A DNA stretch of 64,000 bases from DASUBV01 sp036501025 (lineage in GTDB: Bacteria; Actinomycetota; Actinomycetes; Streptosporangiales; Streptosporangiaceae): NCBI GenBank assembly GCA_036501025.1, contig DASYBB010000065.1:4484-68483 (forward strand), read 5' to 3'. The translations under genes were made by a program, and so were the position numbers. A model generated the notes under the pieces. It had not been told where the DNA came from and searched no databases. It was given only the letters and a program-made list of their open reading frames with translations. Positions within the stretch are counted from its first letter, which is position 1, and each line of letters starts with the position of its first letter. Positions 37,336-45,656 of this stretch are shown here, in pieces.

Positions 37336-38290
37336 CCTGCGGACCCGCCTCGGCCACGTCGAGCTGCCCAACCCCATCCTGACCGCCTCGGGCTGCGCCA
37401 GCTCGGGCCGGGAGCTGGCCCAGTTCATCGACGTGTCCAAGATCGGCGCGATCACCACCAAGTCGGTCATGCTCGGCCCGCGGGCCGGCCGCCCGACGCC
37501 CCGGATGGCCGAGACCCCAAGCGGCATGCTCAACTCGATCGGCCTGCAGGGGCCGGGCATCGACTCGTTCCTGCAGCGGGACCTGCCCTGGCTGCTGTCG
37601 CGCGGCGCCCGGGCCGTGGTCTCCATCGCCGGCGGGACCGTGGCCGAGTACGCCGACCTGGCCGCCCGGCTGTCCGACGCGGCCGGCGTCAGCGCCATCG
37701 AGGTCAACATCTCCTGCCCGAACGTGGAGCACCGCGGCCAGGTCTTCGCCTGCGACCCGGCCGCGTCGGCGGCGGTCATCGAGGCGGTGCGCGGCCGGGC
37801 CCGCTACGACATCCCGGTGTTCGCCAAGCTCTCGCCGGACGTCACCGACATCGTGGCCATCGCCAAGGCCTGCGTCAGCGCCGGGGCGGACGGCCTGTCG
37901 CTGATCAACACGCTGCTCGGGATGACCATCGACACCGACACCATGCGGCCGGTCCTGGCCGGGATGACCGGCGGCCTGTCCGGGCCGTCCATCCGGCCGG
38001 TTGCCGTGCGCTGCATCTGGCAGGTCCGCGAGGCCCTGCCCGACGTGCCGATCATCGGCATGGGCGGGGTCCGAACCGGGCGGGACGCCCTGGAGCTGAT
38101 CCTGGCCGGCGCGTCGATGGTGAGCGTCGGGACCGTGATCTTCCATGACCCCTCGGCCTGCGCCCGGATCCTGCGCGAACTCGACGAGGAGCTGGGCCGC
38201 CGCGGCGTGGAGCGGCTGTCGGACATCATCGGGATCGCCCACGAGCCGCGCGCGGCCCCCCGCCGCCGCCTGTCCGGCCTGCGCGAGTAG
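37328..38290 (+). CDS. pyrD: Dihydroorotate dehydrogenase, class 1B catalytic subunit
   Basis: FMN TIM barrel oxidising dihydroorotate to orotate. NPILTASGCASSGRELAQF, KSVMLGPRAGRPTPRMAETP, GMLNSIGLQGPGI, and the catalytic base Cys in EVNISCPNVEHRG, which with an adjacent pyrK marks class 1B. IIGMGGVRTGRDALELILAGA binds FMN phosphate. 320 aa. Soluble and NAD-linked through PyrK, unlike the membrane class 2 enzyme of mycobacteria. Confidence 0.95.
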   Translation: MTDLRTRLGHVELPNPILTASGCASSGRELAQFIDVSKIGAITTKSVMLGPRAGRPTPRMAETPSGMLNSIGLQGPGIDSFLQRDLPWLLSRGARAVVSIAGGTVAEYADLAARLSDAAGVSAIEVNISCPNVEHRGQVFACDPAASAAVIEAVRGRARYDIPVFAKLSPDVTDIVAIAKACVSAGADGLSLINTLLGMTIDTDTMRPVLAGMTGGLSGPSIRPVAVRCIWQVREALPDVPIIGMGGVRTGRDALELILAGASMVSVGTVIFHDPSACARILRELDEELGRRGVERLSDIIGIAHEPRAAPRRRLSGLRE

Positions 38291-38308
38291 GTCTCCCGGG
38301 CCGTCATT

Positions 38309-38332
38309 CCCCGTGATATCGGATATCGGGGG
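38309..38332. promoter_or_regulatory. GATATC-centred palindrome upstream of pyrF
   Basis: GATATC-G-GATATC (38315-38327), extended by CCCCG on the left and GGGG on the right, in the 114-bp gap between pyrD and pyrF. It may be an operator or part of a processing hairpin. No regulator is suggested by sequence. Confidence 0.3.
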
Positions 38333-38404
38333 CGCGATACCGCGCCGCGCGGCGGGCTGGGTATGACACCAAAGTGGGCGACGATGCCCGGTGAGGAGCT
38401 CGAC

Positions 38405-39130
38405 ATGACGGGCCTGGCCCCGATAGCGGTAGCGCTGGACGTGCCCGACCTGAACACCGCCGCCCGCTGGGCGGGCCTGGTCACCCCGCACGTGAGCACC
38501 GTCAAGGTCGGGCTCGAGCTGTACCTGCGCTACGGTCCCGAGGCCGTCGCCTCGATCCGCGGCGCCAGCGCGGTGGGGGTCTTCCTCGACCTGAAGCTGC
38601 ACGACATCCCGGCCACCGTGGCCGCCGCGGTGAGCGCGGTGGCCCGGCTCCGCCCGGCCCTGCTGACGGTGCACGCCACGGCCGGGCCGGCCGCGATCCG
38701 GGCCGCCGCGCAGGCCGCCCCGCCGGGCACCGCGATCGTCGGCGTCACGGTGGTGACGTCCCTGTCCGACGCCGACCTGGCCCAGATCGGCATGGTCGGG
38801 CCGGTCAGCGACGCCGTCCGGCGGCTGGCCGCCCTGTCGGTGGCGGCCGGCGCCCGCGGGCTGGTGTGCTCGCCCCGCGAGGTGGCGGCCGTGCGGGCCG
38901 AGGTCGGCGACGACATCCTGCTGATCACCCCCGGCGTGCGGCCGGCCGGCGCCGACGTCCACGACCAGGCCCGGGTGGCCACGCCCGAGGAGGCCATCGC
39001 GGCCGGCGCCGACCTGCTCGTGATCGGCCGCCCGATCACCGGCGCGGCCGATCCCGGCGCCGCCGCGGCGGCCATTGCCGCATCGCTGCGCAAGGCGGGC
39101 GCCGCGCATTTAAAGGTGCAGTCAATATAG
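38405..39130 (+). CDS. pyrF: Orotidine 5'-phosphate decarboxylase
   Basis: Last step to UMP. The active-site triad is in FLDLKLHDIPATVAAAV (DxKxxD-type), preceded by IAVALDVPDL and TVKVGLELY; LLITPGVRPAGADVHDQARVATPEEAIAAGADLLVIGRPIT closes the phosphate site. 241 aa. I chose ATG 38405 with GAGGAGC upstream; an in-frame ATG 42 nt earlier lacks a ribosome site. It ends the pyr cluster. Confidence 0.94.
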   Translation: MTGLAPIAVALDVPDLNTAARWAGLVTPHVSTVKVGLELYLRYGPEAVASIRGASAVGVFLDLKLHDIPATVAAAVSAVARLRPALLTVHATAGPAAIRAAAQAAPPGTAIVGVTVVTSLSDADLAQIGMVGPVSDAVRRLAALSVAAGARGLVCSPREVAAVRAEVGDDILLITPGVRPAGADVHDQARVATPEEAIAAGADLLVIGRPITGAADPGAAAAAIAASLRKAGAAHLKVQSI

Positions 39131-39320
39131 GCCGCCGCGGCCGCCGCGGCGGGGCGCGGCGGGGACCCTGGCCTTGCGAACCCGCGTTCGAGGACGCGGC
39201 GCTGGCTTCGGGATGGTGCGGGGGCGCGCACCCGCCCTGGGGTGCAGTCCTGTACTCTTGTGGCGCAGATCAGCTACGCTGCGTCTTTGGTCGAATGCGT
39301 CACGTAATAATGGGCAATTT

Positions 39321-39371
39321 ATGACGACACAAACGGGGGTTCGCGTTGCCGAAGCGGGCGGAAGTCGCTAG
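39321..39371 (+). CDS. Possible leader ORF before mihF (16 aa)
   Basis: ATG 39321 opens a 16-codon frame (MTTQTGVRVAEAGGSR) ending 7 nt before a small terminator-like hairpin. TAATAAT (39305-39311) sits 9 nt before the ATG, so a near-leaderless transcript is possible. The peptide has no obvious regulatory residues. Weak case. Confidence 0.25.
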   Translation: MTTQTGVRVAEAGGSR

Positions 39372-39377
39372 TTTCCC

Positions 39378-39395
39378 CTCGCGGAGCGAGTTTTT
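39378..39395 (+). terminator. Short hairpin plus T5 in the mihF leader
   Basis: CTCGC-GGA-GCGAG followed directly by TTTTT, 28 nt upstream of the mihF start. The stem is only 5 bp, but the T-run is rare in this genome. It could act as an intrinsic terminator for pyrF or as an attenuator for mihF. Confidence 0.5.
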
Positions 39396-39422
39396 CGATA
39401 CGAAACCCGAGGTGACCTCAGC

Positions 39423-39740
39423 GTGGCTCTTCCTCCACTAACCCCCGAGCAGCGGGCGGCGGCCCTTGAGAAGGCGGCCAAGGCACGTAAAGACCGTGCG
39501 GAGGTTAAGAACCGGCTCAAGCACGGTTCGACGACCCTGCCCTCTGTCCTTAAGGAGGGGCAGACCGACGATGTTGTCGGTAAAATGAAGGTGTCTGCTC
39601 TGCTCGAGTCGATGCCCGGAGTTGGCAAGGTCCGGGCCAAGCAGATCATGGAGCGGCTCGGCATCGCCGAGTCCCGCCGGGTCCGCGGCCTGGGAGCTAA
39701 CCAGCGCACGGCGCTCGAGAACGAGTTCAAGGACATCTGA
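39423..39740 (+). CDS. mihF: Actinobacterial integration host factor (mIHF/sIHF)
   Basis: Nucleoid-associated protein, essential in mycobacteria and controlling development and antibiotics in Streptomyces. 105 aa: a long N-terminal helix LTPEQRAAALEKAAKARKDR, then KVSALLESMPGVGKVRAKQI, a helix-two-turn-helix DNA-binding motif, and RRVRGLGANQRTALENEF. GTG 39423 with GAGGTGA upstream. The gene is followed after 16 nt by gmk, an order conserved in actinomycetes. Its own AT-rich leader region suggests a separate promoter. Confidence 0.95.
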   Translation: MALPPLTPEQRAAALEKAAKARKDRAEVKNRLKHGSTTLPSVLKEGQTDDVVGKMKVSALLESMPGVGKVRAKQIMERLGIAESRRVRGLGANQRTALENEFKDI

Positions 39741-39756
39741 CTCTGGCGGCAGCTCG

Positions 39757-40368
39757 ATGGACGGGGGCAGGGAGAAGTTGTCCGCGGTACACGCTTACCG
39801 GGTCCCTGTTCCTGTTCATCTGACTGTGCTGTCCGGGCCCTCGGGCGTCGGCAAGAGCACGGTTGTCGCGAGACTGCGGGAGCAGCAGCCGCAGATTTGG
39901 CAATCTGTATCAGTCACCACCCGGCCGCCCCGGCCGGGCGAGGCCCACGGCCGGGAGTATTACTTCGTCAGCGAGCGTGATTTCGACGCAATGGCGGCGG
40001 ACGGAAAGCTGCTCGAATGGGCCCAGTTCGCGGGGAATAAGTACGGCACCCCGCGGGGACCCGTCCAGGAGCGGCTCCAGGCCGGGATCGCGACCCTGCT
40101 GGAGATCGACGTCGAGGGCGCGCGGCAAGTCCGGGCGGCGCTGCCAGGAACGCTGCTGGTGTTCCTGGCACCGCCGTCCTTCGACGAGCTGGTCCGGCGG
40201 CTGACCGGCCGGGAGACCGAGCCCGCCGACGTCATCGCCCGCCGGCTGGAGGCCGCCCGGGCCGAGCTCGAGGCCGGCAGCGAGTTCGATATCACCCTGG
40301 TCAACACCGCCGTCGATGATGTATGCAGCCAGCTGGTAGCCTTGATGACGGCCCAGCTGGTGCACTGA
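39757..40368 (+). CDS. gmk: Guanylate kinase
   Basis: Phosphorylates GMP to GDP. Walker A LSGPSGVGKSTVV, GMP-binding SVTTRPPRPGEAHGREYYFV, GNKYGTP, and LLEIDVEGARQVRAALP. About 203 aa from ATG 39757, which gives the family a short N-terminal extension of 20 residues; a start nearer HLTVLSGPSG is possible. Adjacent to rpoZ, as in many bacteria. Confidence 0.95.
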   Translation: MDGGREKLSAVHAYRVPVPVHLTVLSGPSGVGKSTVVARLREQQPQIWQSVSVTTRPPRPGEAHGREYYFVSERDFDAMAADGKLLEWAQFAGNKYGTPRGPVQERLQAGIATLLEIDVEGARQVRAALPGTLLVFLAPPSFDELVRRLTGRETEPADVIARRLEAARAELEAGSEFDITLVNTAVDDVCSQLVALMTAQLVH

Positions 40369-40411
40369 CGCCTGCGTGGGACCACCCGTTACCCAGTCTG
40401 GAAGGCACCTG

Positions 40412-40675
40412 GTGGCAGCTACCCCGTCCACAGAGGGCATCATCAACCCGCCGATCGATGACCTCCTCCAGGTCGTGGACAGCAAGTACGGCCTGGTGAT
40501 CATGGCGTCCAAGCGCGCCCGGCAGATCAATGCCTACTACGCCCAGCTCGGCGAGGGCCTGCTGGAGTACGTCGGCCCGCTGGTCGAGACCCGGGTCCAG
40601 GAGAAGCCGCTGTCGATCGCGCTGCGCGAGATCAGCGAGCGCCTGCTGTCCGCGGAGCTCCCGCCCGCCGAGTAG
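40412..40675 (+). CDS. rpoZ: RNA polymerase omega subunit
   Basis: Promotes assembly of the beta' subunit. 87 aa: EGIINPPIDDLLQVVDSKYG, LVIMASKRARQINAYYAQLGEGLLEYVGPLVE, and the C-terminal KPLSIALREISERLL. GTG 40412 preceded by GGAAGG is chosen over the in-frame ATG at 40376, because alignment by eye with the streptomycete protein starts just before EGIINPP. coaBC follows 18 nt later. Confidence 0.94.
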   Translation: MAATPSTEGIINPPIDDLLQVVDSKYGLVIMASKRARQINAYYAQLGEGLLEYVGPLVETRVQEKPLSIALREISERLLSAELPPAE

Positions 40676-40693
40676 CGGCGCGCAGGCCGCGGG

Positions 40694-41896
40694 ATGCGCA
40701 TCGTCCTCGGGGTCAGTGCCGGCATCGCGGCGTACAAGGCCTGTGAGCTGCTCCGCCTGCTCACCGAGGCCGGCCACGGCGTCCGTGTCGTGCCGACCCC
40801 TGATTCGCTGAACTTCGTCGGCGCCGCCACCTGGGCGGCGCTGTCCGGCCAGCCGGTGACCACGACGGTCTGGGAGGACGTGCCCCAGGTCCCGCACGTC
40901 CGGCTCGGGCAGGACGCCGACCTGGTCATCGTCGCCCCGGCCACGGCCGACCTGCTGGCCCGCGCGGCCGCGGGCCAGTCCGGGGACCTGCTCACCGCCG
41001 TGCTGCTGACCGCGCGCTGCCCCGTCGTGTACGCCCCGGCCATGCACACCGAGATGTGGGAGCACCCGGCCACCGCGGCCAGCGTGGCCACGCTGCGCAG
41101 CCGCGGGGCCATCGTCCTGGACCCCGCCGCCGGGCGGCTGACCGGCGCCGACACCGGCCCGGGACGGCTGCCCGAGCCCGCCCAGATCGCGGCCGCGGCG
41201 CTGCGGGCCGCCACCCGCGGGGCGGACGGCGTCGTGCCCGACCTGGCCGGCCGCCAGGTCCTGATCTCGGCCGGCGGGACCCGCGAGGAGCTGGACCCGG
41301 TCCGGTTCCTCGGCAACTGGTCATCGGGCCGCCAGGGCTACGCGCTGGCCGCCGTGGCCGCCGCCCGCGGCGCGCAGGTGACCATCGTCGCCGCCAACGT
41401 CGAGCTGCCCGACCCGGCCGGCGCCCGGGTCATCCGGGTCGTCTCGGCCCGCGACCTGCGGGACGCCATGACCGGCGCGGCCGGCGCGGCCGACGCCATC
41501 GTGATGGCGGCCGCCGTGGCCGATTTCCGGCCCGCCGACCGGAGCGCGCAGAAGATCAAGAAGCGCGGCGAGCCGCCCGCGCCGATTGCCCTGACCGAGA
41601 ATCCCGACGTGCTGCGGGAACTGGTCGCCGCGCGGCGCGGCGCCGCCCAGGTCATCGTCGGCTTCGCCGCCGAGACCGGGGACGTGCTGGCCAACGGCCG
41701 GGCCAAGCTGGCCGCCAAGCGCTGCGACCTGCTGGTCGTCAACCAGGTCGGGGCCGGTCTGGCCTTCGGCACCAGCGACAACGAGGCGGTTGTCCTCGGC
41801 GCCGACGGCGCCGAGGTCAAGGTCCCGCGCGGGCCCAAGGAAGCCCTGGCCGACGTGGTCTGGGACCTCGTCGCGGCCCGGCTGACCCGGGCCTGA
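40694..41896 (+). CDS. coaBC: Bifunctional phosphopantothenoylcysteine decarboxylase/synthetase
   Basis: Two steps of coenzyme A synthesis. N-terminal CoaC flavoprotein: IVLGVSAGIAAYKACELLRL, APATADLLARAAAG, SGDLLTAVLLTARCPV, and PAMHTEMWEHPAT with the PxMxxxMW signature. C-terminal CoaB: ISAGGTREELDPVRFLGNWS, AAAVADFRP, IKKRG and ENPDVLREL. 400 aa, both halves complete. Confidence 0.95.
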   Translation: MRIVLGVSAGIAAYKACELLRLLTEAGHGVRVVPTPDSLNFVGAATWAALSGQPVTTTVWEDVPQVPHVRLGQDADLVIVAPATADLLARAAAGQSGDLLTAVLLTARCPVVYAPAMHTEMWEHPATAASVATLRSRGAIVLDPAAGRLTGADTGPGRLPEPAQIAAAALRAATRGADGVVPDLAGRQVLISAGGTREELDPVRFLGNWSSGRQGYALAAVAAARGAQVTIVAANVELPDPAGARVIRVVSARDLRDAMTGAAGAADAIVMAAAVADFRPADRSAQKIKKRGEPPAPIALTENPDVLRELVAARRGAAQVIVGFAAETGDVLANGRAKLAAKRCDLLVVNQVGAGLAFGTSDNEAVVLGADGAEVKVPRGPKEALADVVWDLVAARLTRA

Positions 41897-41973
41897 CAGG
41901 ATCGTCCTCCGGCGCTGCGCGTCATCGATAAACTGGCACGGAAATTCCGGTACATGGGGAATAGGGGTTGCAA

Positions 41974-43167
41974 GTGGCACGTCGTCTGTTCACTTCCGAA
42001 TCGGTCACAGAGGGTCATCCCGACAAGATGGCCGACCAGATCAGTGACGCGATCCTCGACGGCATGCTCAAGGGCGACCCCCAGAGCCGGGTGGCCGTTG
42101 AGACCATGATCACAACGGGCCAGGTGCACGTGGCCGGCGAGGTGACCACGGACACCTACGTCGACATCCCGGGCATCATCCGGGACAAGATCCTGGAGAT
42201 CGGCTACGACTCCTCGGCCAAGGGCTTCGACGGCGCCTCGTGCGGCGTCCAGGTATCCATCGGCGCCCAGTCGCCGGACATCGCGATCGGCGTCCGCGAG
42301 GCGTACGAGCACCGCGAGGGCGAGGGCACCGACGACTACGACCGCCAGGGCGCGGGCGACCAGGGGCTGATGTTCGGCTACGCCTGCCGGGACACCCCCG
42401 AGCTGATGCCGCTCCCCATCACGCTGGCCCACCGGCTGGCCGCCACCATGTCGGCCGCCCGGCGCAGCGGCGCGATCCCCTACATCCGGCCCGACGGCAA
42501 GACCCAGGTCACCATCGAGTACGCGGGCGACGAGCCGGTCCGCCTGGACACCGTGGTGGTGTCCACCCAGCACGCCCCCGGCATCGACCTGCGGGAGATG
42601 CTCACCCCCGATATCCGCGAGCACGTCGTGACGCCGGTGCTGGCCGGCCTCGAGCTCGACACCGAGGGCTACCGGCTGCTGGTCAACCCGACCGGCCGGT
42701 TCGAGGTGGGCGGGCCGATGGGCGACGCCGGGCTGACCGGCCGCAAGATCATCATCGACACCTACGGCGGCATGGCCCGGCACGGCGGCGGCGCCTTCTC
42801 GGGCAAGGACCCCTCCAAGGTCGACCGCAGCGCCGCGTACGCGATGCGCTGGGTGGCCAAGACCGTCGTCGCGGCGGGGCTGGCCGACCGCTGCGAGGCC
42901 CAGGTCGCCTACGCCATCGGCAAGGCCAAGCCGGTCGGCCTGTTCGTCGAGTGCTTCGGCACCGAGCAGGTGCCGATCGAGCGCATCCAGGACGCCGTGC
43001 TCGAGATCTTCGACCTCCGTCCCGGCGCGATCATCGCCGACCTGGACCTGCTCCGGCCGATCTACGCGCAGACTGCCGCCTACGGCCATTTCGGCCGCGA
43101 GGAACTGGATTTCACCTGGGAGCGCACCGACCGCGCGGACGCCCTTCGGTCCGCCGCCGGCCACTAG
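41974..43167 (+). CDS. metK: S-adenosylmethionine synthetase
   Basis: Makes SAM from methionine and ATP. TSESVTEGHPDKMADQISDA, VAVETMITTGQVHVAGE, GAGDQGLMFGYACRDTPELM, and the phosphate loop GGGAFSGKDPSKVDRSAAYA. 397 aa. GTG 41974 (VARRLFTSESV) with AGGGG 6-7 nt upstream fits the family better than the TTG at 41968. I see no SAM riboswitch in the 77-bp gap; TAAACT (41929-41934) could be a -10. Confidence 0.96.
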   Translation: MARRLFTSESVTEGHPDKMADQISDAILDGMLKGDPQSRVAVETMITTGQVHVAGEVTTDTYVDIPGIIRDKILEIGYDSSAKGFDGASCGVQVSIGAQSPDIAIGVREAYEHREGEGTDDYDRQGAGDQGLMFGYACRDTPELMPLPITLAHRLAATMSAARRSGAIPYIRPDGKTQVTIEYAGDEPVRLDTVVVSTQHAPGIDLREMLTPDIREHVVTPVLAGLELDTEGYRLLVNPTGRFEVGGPMGDAGLTGRKIIIDTYGGMARHGGGAFSGKDPSKVDRSAAYAMRWVAKTVVAAGLADRCEAQVAYAIGKAKPVGLFVECFGTEQVPIERIQDAVLEIFDLRPGAIIADLDLLRPIYAQTAAYGHFGREELDFTWERTDRADALRSAAGH

Positions 43168-43233
43168 CCGGGTCCCTCTCCGGCTCGGCCATTCCGGGCC
43201 TTTTGCCACCATTTTTCGGTAAGGTGACGGATC

Positions 43234-45204
43234 ATGTCGTCGCCCACCGAACGGGCTGCTGCCGGTGGGGGAGCGGCAGCACGGCCCGAGCCGCCCGTGG
43301 ACCAGCCACCGCCGGCGTCTGATCCGCCCGCAACCCGCGCGACCCCGCCGGAGCCCGCGGGTGGCCATCCCGGACCCGAGGGCGCCAGCCCGGACGTGGG
43401 TCCCGGCGCGCCCGGCACACCCGAGGGACCGCTGTTCCTGCGGGCCGGCCGGGCCGGCCTGGCCCCGGAGGCCGTGACCGTCGTCGACCAGCCGGGCGAA
43501 GACGGGCCGGCCAGCCCGTCGCTGTCCGCCCGCCCCGACGTCTCGGGCCTCCCGCCCTGGGCCGACGAGCTGCCCGGCCCCGAGCCGGACTGCCCGCCGC
43601 CCTGGGAGGCCGGCCCCTGGCCCAGCTACGAGCCGCCCGCCCCCGACCTGGCCGACGACCACTACGACAACGGCCAGCCGGCCCCCGGCGGCCCAGGCGC
43701 CCGCCGCCCCGCCGACCCATTCGCCGGCCATTTCGCCGACATCGGCCCGTTCACCGGCCGCGGCCCGTTCCCCGGCCGCTTTGCCGCCCCGCCGGACGCT
43801 CCCCCCAGCCTGAGCGCCCCCCCGGCCAACGGAGCGCCCGACACCAGCTGGGAAACCAGCGCCGCCGCCGGTCCCGGCTGGGCGACCGCGGCCGATCCGG
43901 ACGCCGCATCATCCGCCGGCCGCCCGGCCCGGGCCGCCGATGCCGCCGTCCCCGATGCCGCCGTCCCCGATGCCGACGCATCCGTCGCCGCTGCCTCCGT
44001 CGCCGCTGCCTCCGTCGCCGGCGACGCCTCCGCCGCGTCGGCCACCGACCCCGAAGCCTCGGGCGGTCCCCGCGGTCCCCGCGGTCCCGGTGGTCCCGAC
44101 GCCGCGGCGCCCGCCCCCACGGTCCGCTCTCCGTCCGCCGGCCCGCCCCTCGGTTCGCTGCCGGCGGCCGGCGCCACCGCGGACCCATCGCTGGCGCCGC
44201 CCGGCGCGGCCGATCGGCCTGTGGCCCCGCGCGGCGCCGCGGAGCCAGCTGCGGCCGCGGCCGCAGCGGCTGATCCAGCCGTCCCCCTGGGCCCGGCCGC
44301 GAATGGGTCGCTGCCCGCGGGCCGGTTCGCCGATCCATTTCTGACCGCGACCGGGGCCGCGGATGCGTCGCTGGCAGCGGGAACAGGCCGGCCGCCGCCG
44401 GGCGCCGCCCTGTACGGCTTCACGGCGGCCGACACGGCCCTGGACCCCTTTCCCGCGCTAGAGGCCCTCCCCGGCCCTGACGGCCCGCCAGCGGGTCTCG
44501 AGGGAGCCGCTGGCGGCGCCCCTGGCCGCGGCGCCCCGGGCCGCGCAGCTTTCGGTCGCCTCGCACCAGGTCGCCTCGCCCCAGGTCGTCTCGCCTCAGG
44601 CCGTCTCGCCTCAGGCCGTCTCGCCCCAGGTCGCCCCGCACCCGGCCGTCCAGCGCCCGGCCGCGGAGCCCCAGAGCCCCTCGTCCCGGGAGCGGCCAAC
44701 ATGCTCGGCACGGCCGCCCTGGCCGCCGGGATCCTCGGAATCGCCGTGGTGCCCGGCGTGGTCCTCGGCATCCTCGGCCTGCGGCGGGCGGCGATCACCG
44801 GCACCGGACGGCTCCAGTCGTGGCTGGGCATCGCGCTGTCGCTGGTGTGGGCGGCCGGGATCATCATCCTGGCCCTGCCCGGCCCCGGCCCGGCCGCCGA
44901 TCCGGGCTGCGTCCAGTACCGGGCCAGCGGTTCCGCCGCCGTGGCCGGGGTCACCTCCGCGCTGCCGCCCCACGCCGCGCCGGCCCGCCTGGGCGCCAGC
45001 CTCGGCGCGGCCGCGAACGCGGTGAACGACGCCACCGCCAGCGCGCAGAACATCGGCGTGCGCAACACTCTCGCCGCCCTCAGCGGCGACCTCCAGGCCG
45101 AACAGGACGCCGTCGTGACCGGCCGCCCCGCCCCGCCCGCGCTCGGCGTCACCCTGGCCGCCGCCGCGGCCGCCGCCGCCCGCCTCTGCGGCGCTACCTC
45201 CTAG
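43234..45204 (+). CDS. Proline/alanine-rich protein with C-terminal DUF4190-like membrane domain
   Basis: 656 aa. Residues 1-480 are low-complexity Ala/Pro/Gly, including ASVAAASVAAAS runs and APGRLAPGRLASGRLASGRL pentapeptide repeats (bases 44552-44660, near-perfect 15-nt DNA repeats). Then comes a two-helix membrane unit: NMLGTAALAAGILGIAVVPG, VVLGILGLRRAAI, and SWLGIALSLVWAAGIIILAL, a DUF4190-like pattern. The last 100 residues contain an Ala-rich helical domain with two Cys, probably outside. AAGGTGA precedes ATG. Function unknown. Confidence 0.7.
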   Translation: MSSPTERAAAGGGAAARPEPPVDQPPPASDPPATRATPPEPAGGHPGPEGASPDVGPGAPGTPEGPLFLRAGRAGLAPEAVTVVDQPGEDGPASPSLSARPDVSGLPPWADELPGPEPDCPPPWEAGPWPSYEPPAPDLADDHYDNGQPAPGGPGARRPADPFAGHFADIGPFTGRGPFPGRFAAPPDAPPSLSAPPANGAPDTSWETSAAAGPGWATAADPDAASSAGRPARAADAAVPDAAVPDADASVAAASVAAASVAGDASAASATDPEASGGPRGPRGPGGPDAAAPAPTVRSPSAGPPLGSLPAAGATADPSLAPPGAADRPVAPRGAAEPAAAAAAAADPAVPLGPAANGSLPAGRFADPFLTATGAADASLAAGTGRPPPGAALYGFTAADTALDPFPALEALPGPDGPPAGLEGAAGGAPGRGAPGRAAFGRLAPGRLAPGRLASGRLASGRLAPGRPAPGRPAPGRGAPEPLVPGAANMLGTAALAAGILGIAVVPGVVLGILGLRRAAITGTGRLQSWLGIALSLVWAAGIIILALPGPGPAADPGCVQYRASGSAAVAGVTSALPPHAAPARLGASLGAAANAVNDATASAQNIGVRNTLAALSGDLQAEQDAVVTGRPAPPALGVTLAAAAAAAARLCGATS

Positions 45205-45656
45205 CTCAAGCCCCTGCGATCCGCAGCTCCAGCCCTGGCCAGCACCTGCACCACCACCCGCCACCACGTCGCGCCACGACCTGGTTCGCCGCTCCATCGC
45301 CACCAGCAACGCCGTCGTCGCCGCCCGCCACCGCCCCCGCGGCCAGCTCCCACCACCCGCTCCGCCAGGTGCCACCGCCAGCACCCGCCACAGCCGCCAC
45401 CCGCCCCGGCTCCGCGAGGGTGTCCGAAAAGCGAATATCGGTCACCTGCCCCGCGGACATTTCTTAGTGGTTCGGATTGCCGGTCGAAAAACGGCATGCG
45501 ATCCGAACCACTGACCCGGTGCCTCCCAGCCAATACCCGGCTCCGGGACACCGCTCGGTGGTCGGGCCAGGGGCTGGAGTGGCTGGTGCCGGCTCGGCGC
45601 GAACGGCCGCGTCATGGCTGGCCGCGGACGTCCGAGGGGTCTGGTAGGACAGGACC
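45205..45656. other. 452-bp intergenic region before priA
   Basis: The first 210 bases are a Cys/Ala-codon-poor, CCACC/CGCC-rich tract with strong strand asymmetry and no convincing gene on either strand. After it come a shorter AT-richer patch with GTCCG/CGGAC arms (45422-45458) and a nested hairpin at 45466-45512. The last 100 bases lead to the priA GTG without a clear promoter. Confidence 0.6.
45466..45512. repeat. Nested inverted repeat (hairpin) upstream of priA
   Basis: Outer arms AGTGGTTCGGAT (45466-45477) and ATCCGAACCACT (45501-45512) are a perfect 12-bp match. Inside, TGCCG and CGGCA (45478-45482, 45492-45496) pair around a 9-nt GTCGAAAAA loop, leaving a 4-nt bulge on the right. 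It may end transcription from the upstream gene, or be a binding site. Confidence 0.55.

Noticed and set aside
41897..41973. A SAM riboswitch before metK
   Set aside because: The gap is only 77 bp and contains no recognisable SAM aptamer helices.
45206..45460. An 84-codon ORF on the minus strand in the priA spacer
   Set aside because: Only the first 18 codons look plausible; the rest is Gly/Ala/Trp-rich translation of a skewed repeat tract, with no homology I recognise.
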